Below, in pieces: positions 44,735 through 46,078 of a DNA stretch of 64,000 nucleotides. Positions within the stretch are counted from its first letter, which is position 1, and each line of letters opens with the position of its first letter. The notes beneath the pieces were generated by a model. That model was given only the letters and a program-made list of their open reading frames with translations, did not search any database and was not told where the DNA came from. The stretch covers positions 711,001 to 775,000 of the forward strand of contig JACEFZ010001343.1 of the NCBI GenBank assembly GCA_014155875.1, in the 5' to 3' direction. The position numbers were made by a program, and so were the translations under genes. Source of the DNA: Cepaea nemoralis (Eukaryota > Mollusca > Gastropoda > Stylommatophora > Helicidae).

Positions 44735-45583
44735 GGGGGGGGGTGTGTGTACAGTACACAGCAGGGTGTGGGGTGCGGGAGGGGGGGGGGGGGTGTGCCT
44801 TACCAACACTAAAATATTAATTATTAATCTATCCATTTAGAATTGACATGTTTCGTTGAGGTATCGTCAAATTAGATTTTTCAAGGCTTATTTTAGATTA
44901 TTTAACTGTGGTGGTTCCATAAGTAAAAACCTACAAAATAAATACAATTTTTAAAACCATTCATTCATTCATAAGCATACCCTTTGCAGAACCTGGCTAT
45001 TACAACCCTCCGGAAAACCTCGCCATCATAAGCAAGATGAGATGCCCCGCGTCCAATACACCCATCTGAAGATCATCCACCACATCCTGCACCCATCTTC
45101 TCTTTGGCCTTCCTCTTCCTCTCTTCCCAGGTATATACCTCTCCATTATTTTGTTCTCTCCAAACTTTCGTGACGTTTCAACTGACCAATATATTTCAAC
45201 TGTCTTTGTTTTATCGTCTTTAATAGCCAACCCTCTTCAATATTTAACCAAAGCATACCAAAGATGCAAATTATTAAATAATGGAGTGACTCATGACCAT
45301 GACTCGTTAGTTCAATTTTAATTAACAATCACATGCATTGGAAGAAACGCGTAAAAGGTGTATTAAATCAAGTCGACGTTAATTTGCAGTGTATATATAA
45401 CTGACACAACAGCTGGCCGTGCAAGAAATGACACGGAACCAAACCACCACTAAACTAAACTAAAACAGCAAACAGTTCAAACACAACAAAGCAAAAACGT
45501 CTTCATTTATTTTTACCTAGCAAGCCAGTAAAGGTGCACGACGCACATAAAGCTCCCAAGTATATGTACACCAAGCTGGCCAT
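1112..45583 (-). CDS. CLSTN: calsyntenin, exons 1-10 (spliced gene, 3' end outside window)
   Basis: Calsyntenins are type I membrane proteins of the postsynaptic and secretory pathway; they bind kinesin light chain through the cytoplasmic tail and act in synapse organisation and vesicle transport (family knowledge). Ten minus-strand exons were joined by reading GT-AG borders and phases: lengths 67, 147, 208, 268, 280, 267, 209, 130, 155 and 152 nt, total 1883 nt, one open frame. Order: signal peptide (about residues 1-20), two cadherin repeats (about 25-240, with the linker motif DVDEFAPRF at about 148-156), then a LamG/concanavalin-like region (about 330-550) with the conserved segments HIGKGCDRDTYS, MNRHHYGLYIHG and VGACWQG. 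The second ectodomain half, transmembrane segment and acidic tail are not in the window and should lie left of base 1112. Family identity is firm; the paralogue number is not assigned, since invertebrates usually have one copy. Confidence 0.93.
1264..1637. other. intron 9, no recognisable feature
   Basis: A pyrimidine-rich stretch (about 1335-1385) and ordinary AT-rich intron sequence. I see no gene or repeat here. Confidence 0.4.
1638..1985 (-). mobile_element. LINE 3' end fragment (ORF C-terminus)
   Basis: Minus-strand peptide NIEEGWLLKSIKQRKFIYFG, then HLKRHESLERTIMEGNMPGK and RGSGRPKRRWVKDVAEDHQM, with a C-terminal VKEVRFCKGHATE. This is the typical C-terminal tail of a non-LTR retrotransposon ORF (H-x-x-R-H-x-S-L-E-R-T, GRGRPRRRW). 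The 3' tail is a GAAT-type microsatellite at the left end (ATTCATTCATTC at about 1645-1662). A sister copy is at 44950-45290. 5'-truncated and not functional. Confidence 0.8.
2395..2900. mobile_element. element with inverted ends of about 80 bp (INVcag family)
   Basis: The left end (about 2400-2490: ACAGAAGCCACAAA, TTTATTGCCTGGCGTATTTC, GCATCTCGTCAG) reappears inverted at the right end (about 2815-2900: ATACTCCAGGCAATAAATCC, TTTGTGGCTTCTGT). Single or paired ends of the same family occur at 3835-3925, 38332-38442 and 44635-44695. There is no coding capacity between the arms. The superfamily is unknown. Confidence 0.55.
2905..3260 (-). mobile_element. degenerate LINE 3' fragment
   Basis: On the plus strand CTTCTACGGCAGATCTTTCC and TAATTTGTTCATTCGTGGTC, then GCCGTATAGCAGAACAGG, are the reverse complement of the LINE tail seen better preserved at 56338-56980 (motifs for KIEGKRGRGRP, NELIRKRL and ...LLYG). 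Heavily mutated, no open frame. Confidence 0.5.
3586..3740 (-). CDS. CLSTN: calsyntenin exon 9 (end of LamG-like domain)
   Basis: Reads GADNTFNHYYKGYMAGLFVL, then KGKTESERVIKCLNNCKENL and DFHAISDMSSGT. This matches the F.GNLAGL.LRSGK...VI.CLY.CKE.LD segment of calsyntenins. Acceptor GCTTGCAG at 3742-3741, donor GTAAGTTT at 3585 downward. Confidence 0.92.
3743..3831. repeat. 56-bp direct duplication abutting exon 9 acceptor
   Basis: GCAAGCAGAAGGGGGAACTT then CAACACAACGTA is repeated once as GCAAGCACAAGGGGGAACTT CAACACAACGTA. The first copy contains the exon 9 acceptor tract (minus strand TGCTTGCAG). Confidence 0.65.
3835..3925. repeat. solo end of the INVcag repeat family
   Basis: CACAGAAGCCAGAAACAATA followed by TTTATTGCCTGCCATATTTC and GCATCTTGCCAGGTGAATA matches the arms of the element at 2395-2900. 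Only one arm is visible. Confidence 0.5.
4225..4385 (+). mobile_element. SINE-B 3' fragment
   Basis: Contains the body of a SINE family found also at 5208-5525, 10424-10722 (minus) and 47955-48115: AAGTTAGAGTGGGTTTGCCT, then GATGTCGAGGGACATTGG and TTATAGGGAAAG. A 27-bp internal segment (GGACATTGGTTATAGGGAAAG...) is directly duplicated. Confidence 0.6.
4504..4633 (-). CDS. CLSTN: calsyntenin exon 8 (LamG-like domain, strand with DG and VGACWQ)
   Basis: Reads VRLYIDGKLLPVDKDNFEII, then DDWPLHKTTKVHTTKLTVGA and CWQ. The family has V.LYVDG, DYPLH and VGACWQ. Acceptor TTGCCAG at 4635-4634, donor GTGATATG at 4503 downward. Phase 1 at the 3' end. Confidence 0.92.
5208..5525 (+). mobile_element. SINE-B, tRNA-derived, near full length
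   Basis: The tRNA-like head has an A-box-like segment near 5220-5240 and a B-box-like GGGGTCAACTGTTCAAGCC at about 5276-5295. It is followed by the family body (CAGTTGAACTTAAATGTTGA, AATTACAAGTACTACAGAAG, AATCAGTCCAGTGCACTC) and a purine-rich tail AAGTCAAAAGATAAAAGTG. Located in intron 7. Confidence 0.6.
5745..5953 (-). CDS. CLSTN: calsyntenin exon 7 (LamG-like domain, middle)
   Basis: Reads MNRHHYGLYIHGQKLVLLLR, then KEAEDVTSSEDMQTFRPAEF and RWKIPHVTDDKWHHYAVNVD. The MNRHHY.LY.HG, RPAEF.WK and WHHY.(L/V)NV blocks are calsyntenin signatures. Acceptor TATCTAG at 5955-5954, donor GTGAGTTT at 5744 downward, phase 0 at its end. Confidence 0.93.
5954..7378. other. intron 6, no recognisable feature
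   Basis: Ordinary AT-rich intron sequence. I find no coding stretch with similarity to a known family, no TIR element and no tandem repeat. Confidence 0.4.
7379..7645 (-). CDS. CLSTN: calsyntenin exon 6 (LamG-like domain, first part)
   Basis: Reads LLPSPDSSGWSHNIPTDDGH, then EMDQVFSFDGQNNALEVPES and FTISAWLRHGDS..IFCMSDGNG. This is the start of the concanavalin-like fold (LLPSP, PTDNGH.SDQVFEF.G, FTIS.WMRHG in the family). Acceptor GAATTAG at 7647-7646, donor GTGAGTAG at 7378 downward. The acceptor sequence and first exon bases recur several times just upstream in intron 5. Confidence 0.93.
7622..7900. repeat. tandem copies of exon 6 acceptor region
   Basis: A 44-62 bp unit containing ACCTAATTCAAGAGAAAT and TTTATGTCTCAAGTTCAC is repeated about five times (copies near 7643, 7687, 7749, 7799 and 7856). 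The first copy overlaps the start of exon 6. On the minus strand each well-kept unit carries CTTGAATTAG followed by G, a copy of the real acceptor, and in some units the exon's first bases. A diverged copy lies at about 8090-8120. Confidence 0.75.
8160..8492. repeat. GATGTGATAT-type microsatellite, block 1
   Basis: Imperfect 5-, 10- and 15-bp alternations of GATGT, GATAT and GATGA. The apparent His/Ser/Ile-rich ORFs here are repeat translations. Confidence 0.95.
8493..8886. other. unique intron sequence between two microsatellite blocks
   Basis: About 390 bp without tandem structure, with a short internal repetition of AATGTCACCAC near 8650-8680. Nothing else recognised. Confidence 0.4.
8887..9312. 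repeat. GATGTGATAT-type microsatellite, block 2
   Basis: The same motif set as 8160-8492 (GATGTGATGTGATATGTGAT and variants), separated from it by 390 bp of unique sequence. Confidence 0.95.
9482..9570. repeat. 21-bp tandem repeat, four copies
   Basis: CCATCTAGCTGTGCAGCCCCT repeated about four times, the last copy diverged. In intron 5. The rest of 9320-10040 shows nothing recognisable. Confidence 0.85.
10041..10320 (-). CDS. CLSTN: calsyntenin exon 5 (end of cadherin 2, start of LamG-like region)
   Basis: Reads AVATDCGERKSPPVFINLAV, then KEKCQSGWRGLQDVIKYRAG and onward to HIGKGCDRDTYSVNSQRKLC. The C-x-x-GW segment and the HIGKGCDRDTYS block are strongly conserved in calsyntenins. Acceptor TTGCAG (AG at 10322-10321), donor GTAAGTGG (GT at 10040-10039). 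Phase 1 at the 3' end. Confidence 0.93.
10424..10722 (-). mobile_element. SINE-B, tRNA-derived, full length
   Basis: Read on the minus strand: tRNA-like head GGCAGAATGGATAAGAGC with A box, B box AGTGGGTTCAACTCC, body AGTTGGACTAAAATGTTGAC and AAATTACAAGTACCAGTGAA, and tail CACAAGAAGAAGAAAAAAC. This is the clearest copy and defines the family. It sits in intron 4 in the same orientation as the gene. Confidence 0.7.
11262..11805. repeat. 41-bp tandem array derived from the exon 4 donor
   Basis: About thirteen copies of a 41-bp unit, plus-strand form ACTTACCTCCAGTATAAAGT, then GTCTGTTTCTACTGTAATCAG. Read on the gene's strand each unit contains the last bases of exon 4 (ACTTTATACTGGAG) directly followed by GTAAGTCTGATTACAG. 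The first copy is the real exon end at 11806 and its GT donor; the array runs away from it into intron 4. Confidence 0.9.
11806..12073 (-). CDS. CLSTN: calsyntenin exon 4 (second cadherin repeat)
   Basis: Starts AYIMIKVLDVDEFAPRFDNE, the linker between cadherin repeats, continues through YFAEVEEGKIYDSIVKIHAS and DADESSTFGSICGYELL, and ends LDYSIHRNFILEV-type at a GAG|GTAAGC donor (GT at 11805-11804). The acceptor is CTTAG at 12075-12074. Both sides are flanked by tandem repeats: about thirteen partial copies of the exon end plus donor lie downstream, and a 31-bp array lies upstream of the acceptor. Confidence 0.9.
12104..12296. repeat. 31-bp tandem repeat upstream of exon 4 acceptor
   Basis: Six near-identical copies of CACAAATTAAACACAGGATT followed by ATAATGTACTT. 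It lies only about 30 bp upstream (gene strand) of the exon 4 acceptor, where the branch point would normally be. Confidence 0.92.
12297..12690. other. intron 3 spacer, possible decayed tRNA-like SINE
   Basis: The minus strand has GGTTAGGAGGTTAGGCTAAC and AATGAGGGTTTGGTACC, weakly tRNA-like, next to an A-rich run. Too diverged to assign. Confidence 0.3.
12700..12871 (-). mobile_element. LINE 3' flank of the 66-bp minisatellite
   Basis: The minus-strand frame leaving the array reads GRPRDKMLDGMALRCRGVSV, then SEMTGSTRDRKLCTDMITNT and TQHG. This is the normal continuation of the LINE ORF C-terminus after the (K/R)GRGRQREKML segment. It is one outer edge of the ancestral LINE from which the array grew. 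Confidence 0.8.
12872..16812. repeat. 66-bp minisatellite, left block (about 60 copies)
   Basis: The unit begins CTGTCCAACCTTCCTGTAGT, continues GACAACATATTCCAGCATCT and TCTCTCTTGGTCTTCCTCTG, and ends TTCCTC. On the minus strand it encodes LEYVVTTGRLDRRNRGRPRE then KM, 22 codons of a LINE ORF tail. Variation is mostly C/T at the GGT(C/T)T(C/T)CCT position, GTAGTG/GTCGTG/GTAATG, and TCTT/TCCT. Some units are shortened to 27 bp (about 15430-15480 and 15815-15840). Because 66 is divisible by three and the unit lacks stops in several frames, it produces ORFs of up to hundreds of codons on both strands; none is a real gene. Confidence 0.97.
16808..16812 (+). repeat. target-site duplication, left copy
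   Basis: CTGTC before the 5' LTR, repeated at 24762-24766 after the 3' LTR. Joining the flanks restores a normal minisatellite unit (CTGTCCAACC). Confidence 0.9.
16813..17283 (+). repeat. 5' LTR (471 bp) of the Gmr1-type retrotransposon
   Basis: Begins TGTCAG and ends CTGACA, a 6-bp inverted terminus. TATA-like TATATATTGTATATTG is at about 17133 and the polyadenylation signal AATAAA at 17179-17184. Read by eye it is identical in length and sequence to the 3' LTR. Confidence 0.95.
17284..18145 (+). other. retrotransposon leader region
   Basis: Untranslated sequence between the 5' LTR and the polyprotein ATG. It starts TGTGTGGACGTGGGTTGCTC; a TGG occurs 5 nt in, but I cannot match it to a specific tRNA 3' end. 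No long ORF. Confidence 0.7.
18146..22855 (+). CDS. gag-pol polyprotein of Gmr1-like retrotransposon (PR-INT-RT-RH order)
   Basis: A 1569-residue single polyprotein. Residues about 38-125 form an Ala/Lys/Glu-rich coiled coil. The gag region follows, with two CCHC zinc knuckles (C327-C340 and C370-C383, both C-x2-C-x4-H-x4-C). Aspartic protease active site is DTGST at D478. The integrase has an HHCC zinc domain (about 712-757), catalytic D785, D845 and E881 (35 residues between the last two), and a GPF/Y-type module near 1020. Reverse transcriptase follows with FTTLDMSKGYWQI (D1232) and YIDDI (Y1292, D1294, D1295), then RNase H with D1447 and D1513 and a C-terminal HIPGRINTIADLLSR. Placing integrase before RT is the reverse of ordinary gypsy elements and matches the Gmr1 group. 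All catalytic residues are present, with no stop or frameshift. Gag and pol share one frame, so no frameshifting is needed. Confidence 0.95.
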   Translation: MSSLFDFIDMGIKLHLTGDELTKWSENKYAEYLLVQEKNNEREERAAERALKQAEMAAKQAEIETALKQAEIDSELKKAEIAAQSKREELELQLKIKQLDTETAMNKESKKAERLEKENQYKKYQGIVHNYTSGDCIAAFTQNFETLMEHYQVPLSEWNIVYMRSLSGEPLKVIETIPKDLRKDYHYIKSKIMAHFMLDEAGYREQFSKLSPKPTQTFSDYLCLVRDVFSKWTSAAKINKSYDRLEDLIIRDKIISSIPSSFSKFLQENECTSVEEIERRGSAYYTANKYCFATEATDINLVAAANYEKNYSRQKSNRPTSEKFRHCIHCKFSHHLNEMCDKNPGYQTYLQNMVNRQDKERKSFKSLRKCFLCKAYGHHRMDCRGRHMTNKANAALFDSSASEDENTEKHPVNAAQACDVFSANKCTVCNTFYEDGILTCGHAIPIANEEANLVIDSKGRLDIHHGYVNGKFATVLRDTGSTLIGLKTTFITPTDYTGRHITCRTFSGNIEKYPLAWAYIETPFLTGKVKCAALTNPVCDIIIGNLPEVNDKPHNHDITSLCIDDNTTSPPNVIIENVISPIECMLANAALSSHHIINDIIPSSSDVIECVNAVTRATARVQDESNQTEAIQMLSPELPPSDSMKEAFITAQKADPSLSKYFDLIGKKPRVTKNAKWHFALHNDILTRYYTRGDITTKQTVLPTTYRKQALHLAHDIPFAGHMAYVKTRSRLLTQFHWPKFCNDIKTYCRSCDTCQKLVKKGKHPQAKLQVTDLASRPFEKLSVDIVGPLSHTTTRGNKYILTVIDQCSRWPEAIPLKNITANDIMEVFFHIFSRIGFPDTIQSDRGTQFIAASTQAFTKMLGVKQVFNSPYHPHSSGIIEKLNGDLKHMLAKVTQDHPNNWDVYLPAVLFAYREVPHSSTGFSPFELIYGAKPRGPLTIYHQMLTDSTPVLKSISSFLYVTSLRERIIKSCEIAKNALKLSGATYRQYADKGNRTITLTPGQDVLLLLPSDRQLLTDSWQGPFKVTRQISPVDYEILIKDKHKIFHINMLRPYHNRDNEQDDTTACTVIIDHEDDDSSDEIPTPTLDTTNCLNEIKINPNLSQAETNSCKQLIQQYNTIFSDNPGQTELVQHHITLTSNTPIRCRPYTIPLHYKEQLHQEIINLEKNNIIRRSQSDFSSPMVIVRKKDNTIRLCIDYRKLNKITVLDLEPMANTDDLLTELTDAKFFTTLDMSKGYWQIAVHEDSRHLTAFATPWGLYEWCKLPFGLVNAPATFVRMTRLLLADIPNIICYIDDICVHTETMTEHIKTLEQTLERIRQHGLTVKPAKVSMAYQEISFLGYRISNGFVMTDNKIVSKILKLSLPTNKKQVRSLLGLINYYRQFIPDFSELTEVFTNLLTKDRPEKIVHDECLRIAFNKVLAYFSDKSANNLILKLPNIRLPFRLRTDASSVAIGAVLLQEYNNILHPVCFISRKLRPRERAWSIPQLEALALVESVTKLSKYLLGRHFIIETDNSPLRYINAGVPSNNMIARWSLKLQNYSFEVRHIPGRINTIADLLSRCPTDPVSNV
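22856..24290 (+). other. 3' untranslated region of the retrotransposon
   Basis: 1.43 kb between the polyprotein stop and the 3' LTR, AT-rich, only short ORFs; no envelope-like ORF. A tRNA-like stretch is at about 23815-23915 (GGCTAACACAGCGGGTAGGC ... GAGGTCGGAGTTTGAG), possibly a captured SINE head. A short hairpin (ATACGACTTATATAAAAAGT CGTAT) follows at about 23920-23944. Confidence 0.75.
24291..24761 (+). repeat. 3' LTR (471 bp)
   Basis: Same 471-bp sequence as 16813-17283, TGTCAG...CTGACA, with AATAAA at 24657-24662. The preceding GGGGAGAA is the likely polypurine primer. Confidence 0.95.
24762..29049. repeat. 66-bp minisatellite, right block (about 65 copies)
   Basis: Same unit as the left block; the first 5 bp are the target duplication. 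Private variants also seen in the left block recur here in the same order (AACAAATTCC at 24917, CCAGGATCTTC at 25388, GGTCACCCTCTG at 25762, CCTGTAATGAC at 25925), so long multi-unit blocks have been copied within the array. Clusters of 27-bp short units lie at about 25720, 26730, 27090 and 28495-28570 (three in a row). ORFs of up to 1468 codons here are repeat artefacts. Confidence 0.97.
29050..29121 (-). mobile_element. LINE 5' flank of the 66-bp minisatellite
   Basis: Entering the array from the right on the minus strand, the frame reads STFFGHVMRRGKLEYVVTTG then RLD. This is the standard LINE segment FFGHVMRREKLE(N/Y)(L/V)VTTGK that precedes the amplified 22 codons. It ends where the hAT MITE's target duplication begins. 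Confidence 0.8.
29130..29520. mobile_element. hAT-type MITE with 8-bp target duplication
   Basis: Left end TAGTGGTTCTCAACC and right end GTTGAGAACCACTG are inverted repeats of the CAGTGGTTCTCAACC type typical of hAT (Charlie-like) elements. Flanks TGCTGACA (29122-29129) and TGCTAACA (29521-29528) are an 8-bp target duplication with one mismatch. 391 bp, with C-runs at both ends and no transposase ORF. Confidence 0.85.
29529..30105. other. intron 3 spacer, no recognisable feature
   Basis: AT-rich unique sequence. I see no reading frame of a known family, no inverted termini and no tandem repeat. Confidence 0.4.
30110..30794 (+). mobile_element. piggyBac-type non-autonomous element
   Basis: Termini CCCTTTACAGGGCA and TGCCCTGTAAAGGG are perfect 14-bp inverted repeats, flanked on both sides by TTAA (30106-30109 and 30795-30798), the piggyBac target. 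Near 30350 an ATG opens MDFGDSSSDSRDFALFNLND, acidic and Ser/Asp-rich like the start of piggyBac transposases, but it stops after about 28 codons. Interpreted as an internally deleted relative that keeps the transposase 5' end. 685 bp. Confidence 0.85.
30940..31130 (+). mobile_element. LINE 3' end fragment
   Basis: Reads FSHSEHHSSLERTVMDVPGR then GGWGQPTQLWTPDIKDTIGI, KMHEAGELTKDQE. This corresponds to the LINE C-terminal tail with H-x-SLERTVM, GRGRPTRQW and DVKDTLG. 5'- and 3'-truncated. Confidence 0.7.
31140..31760 (+). mobile_element. LINE ORF C-terminal fragment (same family as minisatellite ancestor)
   Basis: Segments MSLSTRKRVLRCYKEPVLLY, GCEVWTMSKRVEKHLMAVEM and WFLRKMQRIPWTDRKTNDQV are the post-RT region of a LINE. 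After a frameshift the reading continues ENLVTTGKIEGKRKRGRQRS, then KYLDGLATWHGRDKNTELIH and DSGV, stop, then RWQNMTALAFG. It therefore carries, unamplified, both segments that became minisatellites elsewhere in the window. Ends in a GATGATCATTATCATCAT tail. Confidence 0.8.
31941..32148 (-). CDS. CLSTN: calsyntenin exon 3 (first cadherin repeat, C-terminal part)
   Basis: Reads NICKYIIANNKRHPRVKPLP, then FEIFVTNNVTGAAEIHVREG and EMLDYEEHPYYKFGVFAEDC, ending GKPALRSSK. These correspond to the calsyntenin stretch with ICGFKI, PF(D/E), LDCELQKDYSF and AYDCGK. Acceptor AG is at 32150-32149 (CTCCACAG) and the donor is GTAAGATG at 31940 downward. It splices across the 19.9-kb intron 3 in phase 2, rebuilding Ser-Lys-Ala-Tyr-Ile. 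Confidence 0.88.
32255..32340 (+). mobile_element. LINE 3' terminus with (TGGA)n tail
   Basis: GAGTGAGATGCAAAAAACAT then GACCGCCC...ATCGGCATGGCACATG matches the last bases of the LINE at 31700-31735, followed by a GATGGATGGATGGATGG tail. In intron 2. Confidence 0.65.
32345..33396. other. remainder of intron 2
   Basis: About 1.05 kb with no feature I can assign. An open stretch at 32373-32648 has no recognisable domain. Confidence 0.35.
33397..33543 (-). CDS. CLSTN: calsyntenin exon 2 (first cadherin repeat, N-terminal part)
   Basis: The acceptor is TTTCAG with AG at 33545-33544, and the donor is GTAAGC just left of 33397. The 147-nt exon reads NEYKPVIWSKLQDHGLPAFH, then GEIRENERVVQLKPELAATD and ADEAGGA. 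This matches the calsyntenin N-terminus (KHKPW...YHG.V.EN...V.L.P.L.A.D), including the A-x-D-x-D calcium-binding type motif. It joins exon 3 in phase 1 to give Ala-Asn-Asn-Ile-Cys. Confidence 0.88.
33544..34025. other. start of intron 1, no recognisable feature
   Basis: Unique AT-rich sequence between exon 2 and the 27-bp array. Confidence 0.4.
34030..36413. repeat. 27-bp minisatellite (about 85-90 copies)
   Basis: Unit GTAACAACTAGGACACAGAC then ATGTAAA, with variants ACACCTAGG, ACAATTAGG, GATATG and GTACAG. The unit length is divisible by three, so both strands stay open (repeating Thr/Lys/Cys on plus, Cys/Val/Leu on minus). These ORFs are not genes. Confidence 0.97.
36414..36892 (+). mobile_element. 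LINE 3' fragment encoding a CCHH zinc finger, inside the 27-bp array
   Basis: Reads RLRWIGHVRRMDDGRIPKDI then FFGELHMG, GRPLLRYEDVCKRDMIDTGI and FTCIHCGQTFTARIGLISHT RHRH. This is the C-terminus of a common invertebrate LINE (MDDGRIPKDLLYGEL...GRP.LR.KDVCKRD...C..CG....SRIGL.SH.R). The finger spacing is C-x2-C-x12-H. Minisatellite sequence flanks both ends. Confidence 0.85.
36893..38150. repeat. degenerate 22-35 bp minisatellite related to the 27-bp array
   Basis: Units of ATAACTAGGGCAGAGACATG TAAAA type with much length variation. A stretch of about 385 bp is directly duplicated (marker GCGAAGTAACTAG at about 37213 and 37599). Confidence 0.92.
38332..38442. repeat. perfect 30-bp inverted repeat, INVcag family
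   Basis: Arm 38332-38361 (ATTTGAATAACGAAGACACA then AACCATAGAT) is the exact reverse complement of 38413-38442. The 51-nt loop holds the family motif TTTATTGCCTGGCACATTTT then GCTGCATCTCGTCAGG. Confidence 0.85.
38480..40140 (-). mobile_element. decayed LINE with endonuclease and RT segments
   Basis: Read on the minus strand. Near 40030-39930 FNIGTMNVRTLAGKVDSIYN TI is the start of an APE-type endonuclease (GTWNVRTL). Then come fragments such as NEMRWKGCDNIIMGEHTVMY SGSDKH. At 38680-38482 the RT block GIRSTVRNEIEILTKFFSDI, NNSRYIPKDMQKSIYCFIQK has the family pattern I.N.GYIP.DM.KS.F...PKK. Many stops and frameshifts; AT-rich. Confidence 0.7.
40500..40672 (-). mobile_element. SINE-D copy with (GAA)-type tail
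   Basis: Minus strand: CAGGCCTGAAAAAGTCGCAT, GTGTCGGCCGAAAGTTGG, then CACAGCTCTGCTGTGAACAG GCACAACACAAT and a tail GACAAAGAAGAAGAAATG. The core matches 50120-50290, where the tail has expanded. Confidence 0.55.
41090..41245 (+). mobile_element. SINE-C fragment with tRNA-like head
   Basis: tRNA-like GTCGGCTTGGCTGAGAGGTT then GTAGTGGGTTTGTTG, followed by TTAAATGCTGACTCGTCCTT and CAGAAAGCAATGGCAAACCA CTGAAC, which also occurs at 51204-51370 and 56321-56998. Confidence 0.5.
41600..41870 (+). mobile_element. LINE ORF C-terminal fragment
   Basis: Reads HIRRQSTFLGHIMRREMLEY then LVIMEKLEGKNERRQGRPTE KILVSLTSLHG. It covers the FFGHVMRRE...VTTGK.EGK..RGR..EKIL...T.WHG segment of the LINE family behind the 66-bp array. 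Confidence 0.75.
41965..42125 (+). mobile_element. possible tRNA-derived SINE fragment
   Basis: GTGTTAGCCCTGTGGATAAT and GGTTTGGGTTCCATCCCCGA resemble A and B boxes at the right spacing. Single copy in the window, so weakly supported. Confidence 0.35.
42160..42620 (+). mobile_element. LINE fragment flanking the 48/15-bp minisatellite
   Basis: Degenerate copy of the LINE at 31240-31640: TTCACCAATAAAAAGTTGTC, AAAAAAAGAGCGTTGAGTTG (K-R-x-L-x-C-Y), then GAAAACTTAGAACGAACAAA and GGGAAGGCAAAGCGATAAAA TGTGGATGGCCTGGCC (GRQ.DKM.MAW). The LINE resumes at 44480-44515 after the array. Confidence 0.7.
42621..44485. repeat. compound 48-bp / 15-bp minisatellite derived from a LINE 3' end
   Basis: The long unit is ACACAGACATGATCCAAGGC then AGGTGATTGTGTGAGATGCT GAGCAATA. 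Between long units sit zero to about nine copies of the 15-mer GATTGTGTGAGATGT. There are roughly two dozen long units. Both lengths are divisible by three, giving His/Thr/Ser-rich ORFs on the minus strand that are not genes. Confidence 0.95.
44486..44520 (+). mobile_element. LINE 3' terminus after the compound minisatellite
   Basis: AACTGCCCACACTTATCGGT ATAGGACATGATGG matches the end of the LINE at 31700-31735 and 32280-32320 (GACCGCCC...TTGGCATGGTACATGATG). Confidence 0.65.
44635..44695. repeat. solo end of the INVcag repeat family
   Basis: GAAGGCACAAACGATATATT GCTTGGTACATTTCTCTCTA GCTCATAA, a diverged arm of the family at 38332-38442. Confidence 0.4.
44704..44795. repeat. poly(G) tract
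   Basis: An uninterrupted run of about 30 G, one A, nine G, then (GT)4 and, after a short spacer, a second run of about 13 G. Run length may be affected by sequencing error. Confidence 0.85.
44950..45290 (-). mobile_element. LINE 3' end fragment, sister of 1638-1985
   Basis: Minus-strand reading NIEEGWLLKTIKQRQLKYIG then QLKRHESLERTK and, in another frame, ERYIPGKRGRGRPKRRWVQD VVDDLQMGVLDAGHL. The same GAAT tail (ATTCATTCATTCAT at 44958) and same truncation region as the copy in intron 9. Lies in intron 1. Confidence 0.8.
45517..45583 (-). CDS. CLSTN: calsyntenin exon 1: start codon and signal peptide
   Basis: ATG at 45583-45581 opens 22 codons, MASLVYIYLGALCASC followed by TFTGLL, a short hydrophobic signal peptide. 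The exon ends at a GTAAAA donor (GT at 45516-45515). Its phase (one spare G) joins exon 2 to give Gly-Leu-Asn-Glu-Tyr-Lys-Pro, the expected N-terminus of the first cadherin repeat. It lies 12 kb upstream of exon 2. I chose it because it is the ATG-led hydrophobic stretch I found upstream with the right phase and a donor; a transcript would confirm it. Confidence 0.75.
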
Positions 45584-46020
45584 CTCAAACGCAAACAACT
45601 GTCGTTTAAAGACCGTTAGGTCTCCGGCAAATCCCCAACTAAATCGTCTGTACTCGGCTTGTCAATTCTAGTTTTGTAGCCTTGCTTTCTGAGAACCAGA
45701 CGCAGTACCAAATGCACACAACAAAGATGGCCGTTTCTGTAATGCTAATGATCTCCATGACGTCATTTAATAAATTTACTTTGGGTCATTTTTCTTTGCT
45801 CAGGCAGATTGAGAATGGAATAAATTTCATAAACTGCCGTATTCCTTTTTTAATTCATTCCCCGGTTTTCATTGATTTTGTTTTTAAAAGAAAGTCAAGG
45901 TGACCAGACTGCCTGTGACAGGTATAATATATAACCGGAAGTGCTTAACCCTTATTGAGAAACAAAAGGGTAGCCGCTTACAGAGGCAGAGGTTTACAGT
46001 ACCGGTCAACTTGTTACTTG
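45584..46020 (-). promoter_or_regulatory. presumed 5' UTR and promoter region of calsyntenin
   Basis: This is the stretch upstream of the exon 1 ATG on the minus strand, up to the first LINE-related foldback. It is largely free of recognised repeats, unlike its surroundings, which fits a maintained promoter. I see no convincing TATA box, initiator or CpG island, so the transcription start is not placed. Confidence 0.35.
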
Positions 46021-46078
46021 TACTTGTTCTAGTATCTCCACGTTTACTGTGATAAACGAGGAGATGCTAGAACAAGTA
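46021..46078. repeat. 26-bp foldback at the 5' edge of a LINE fragment
   Basis: TACTTGTTCTAGTATCTCCA CGTTTA (46021-46046) pairs with TAAACGAGGAGATGCTAGAA CAAGTA (46053-46078) with two mismatches across a 6-nt loop. The right arm is LINE coding sequence (EEMLEQV). Confidence 0.85.
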
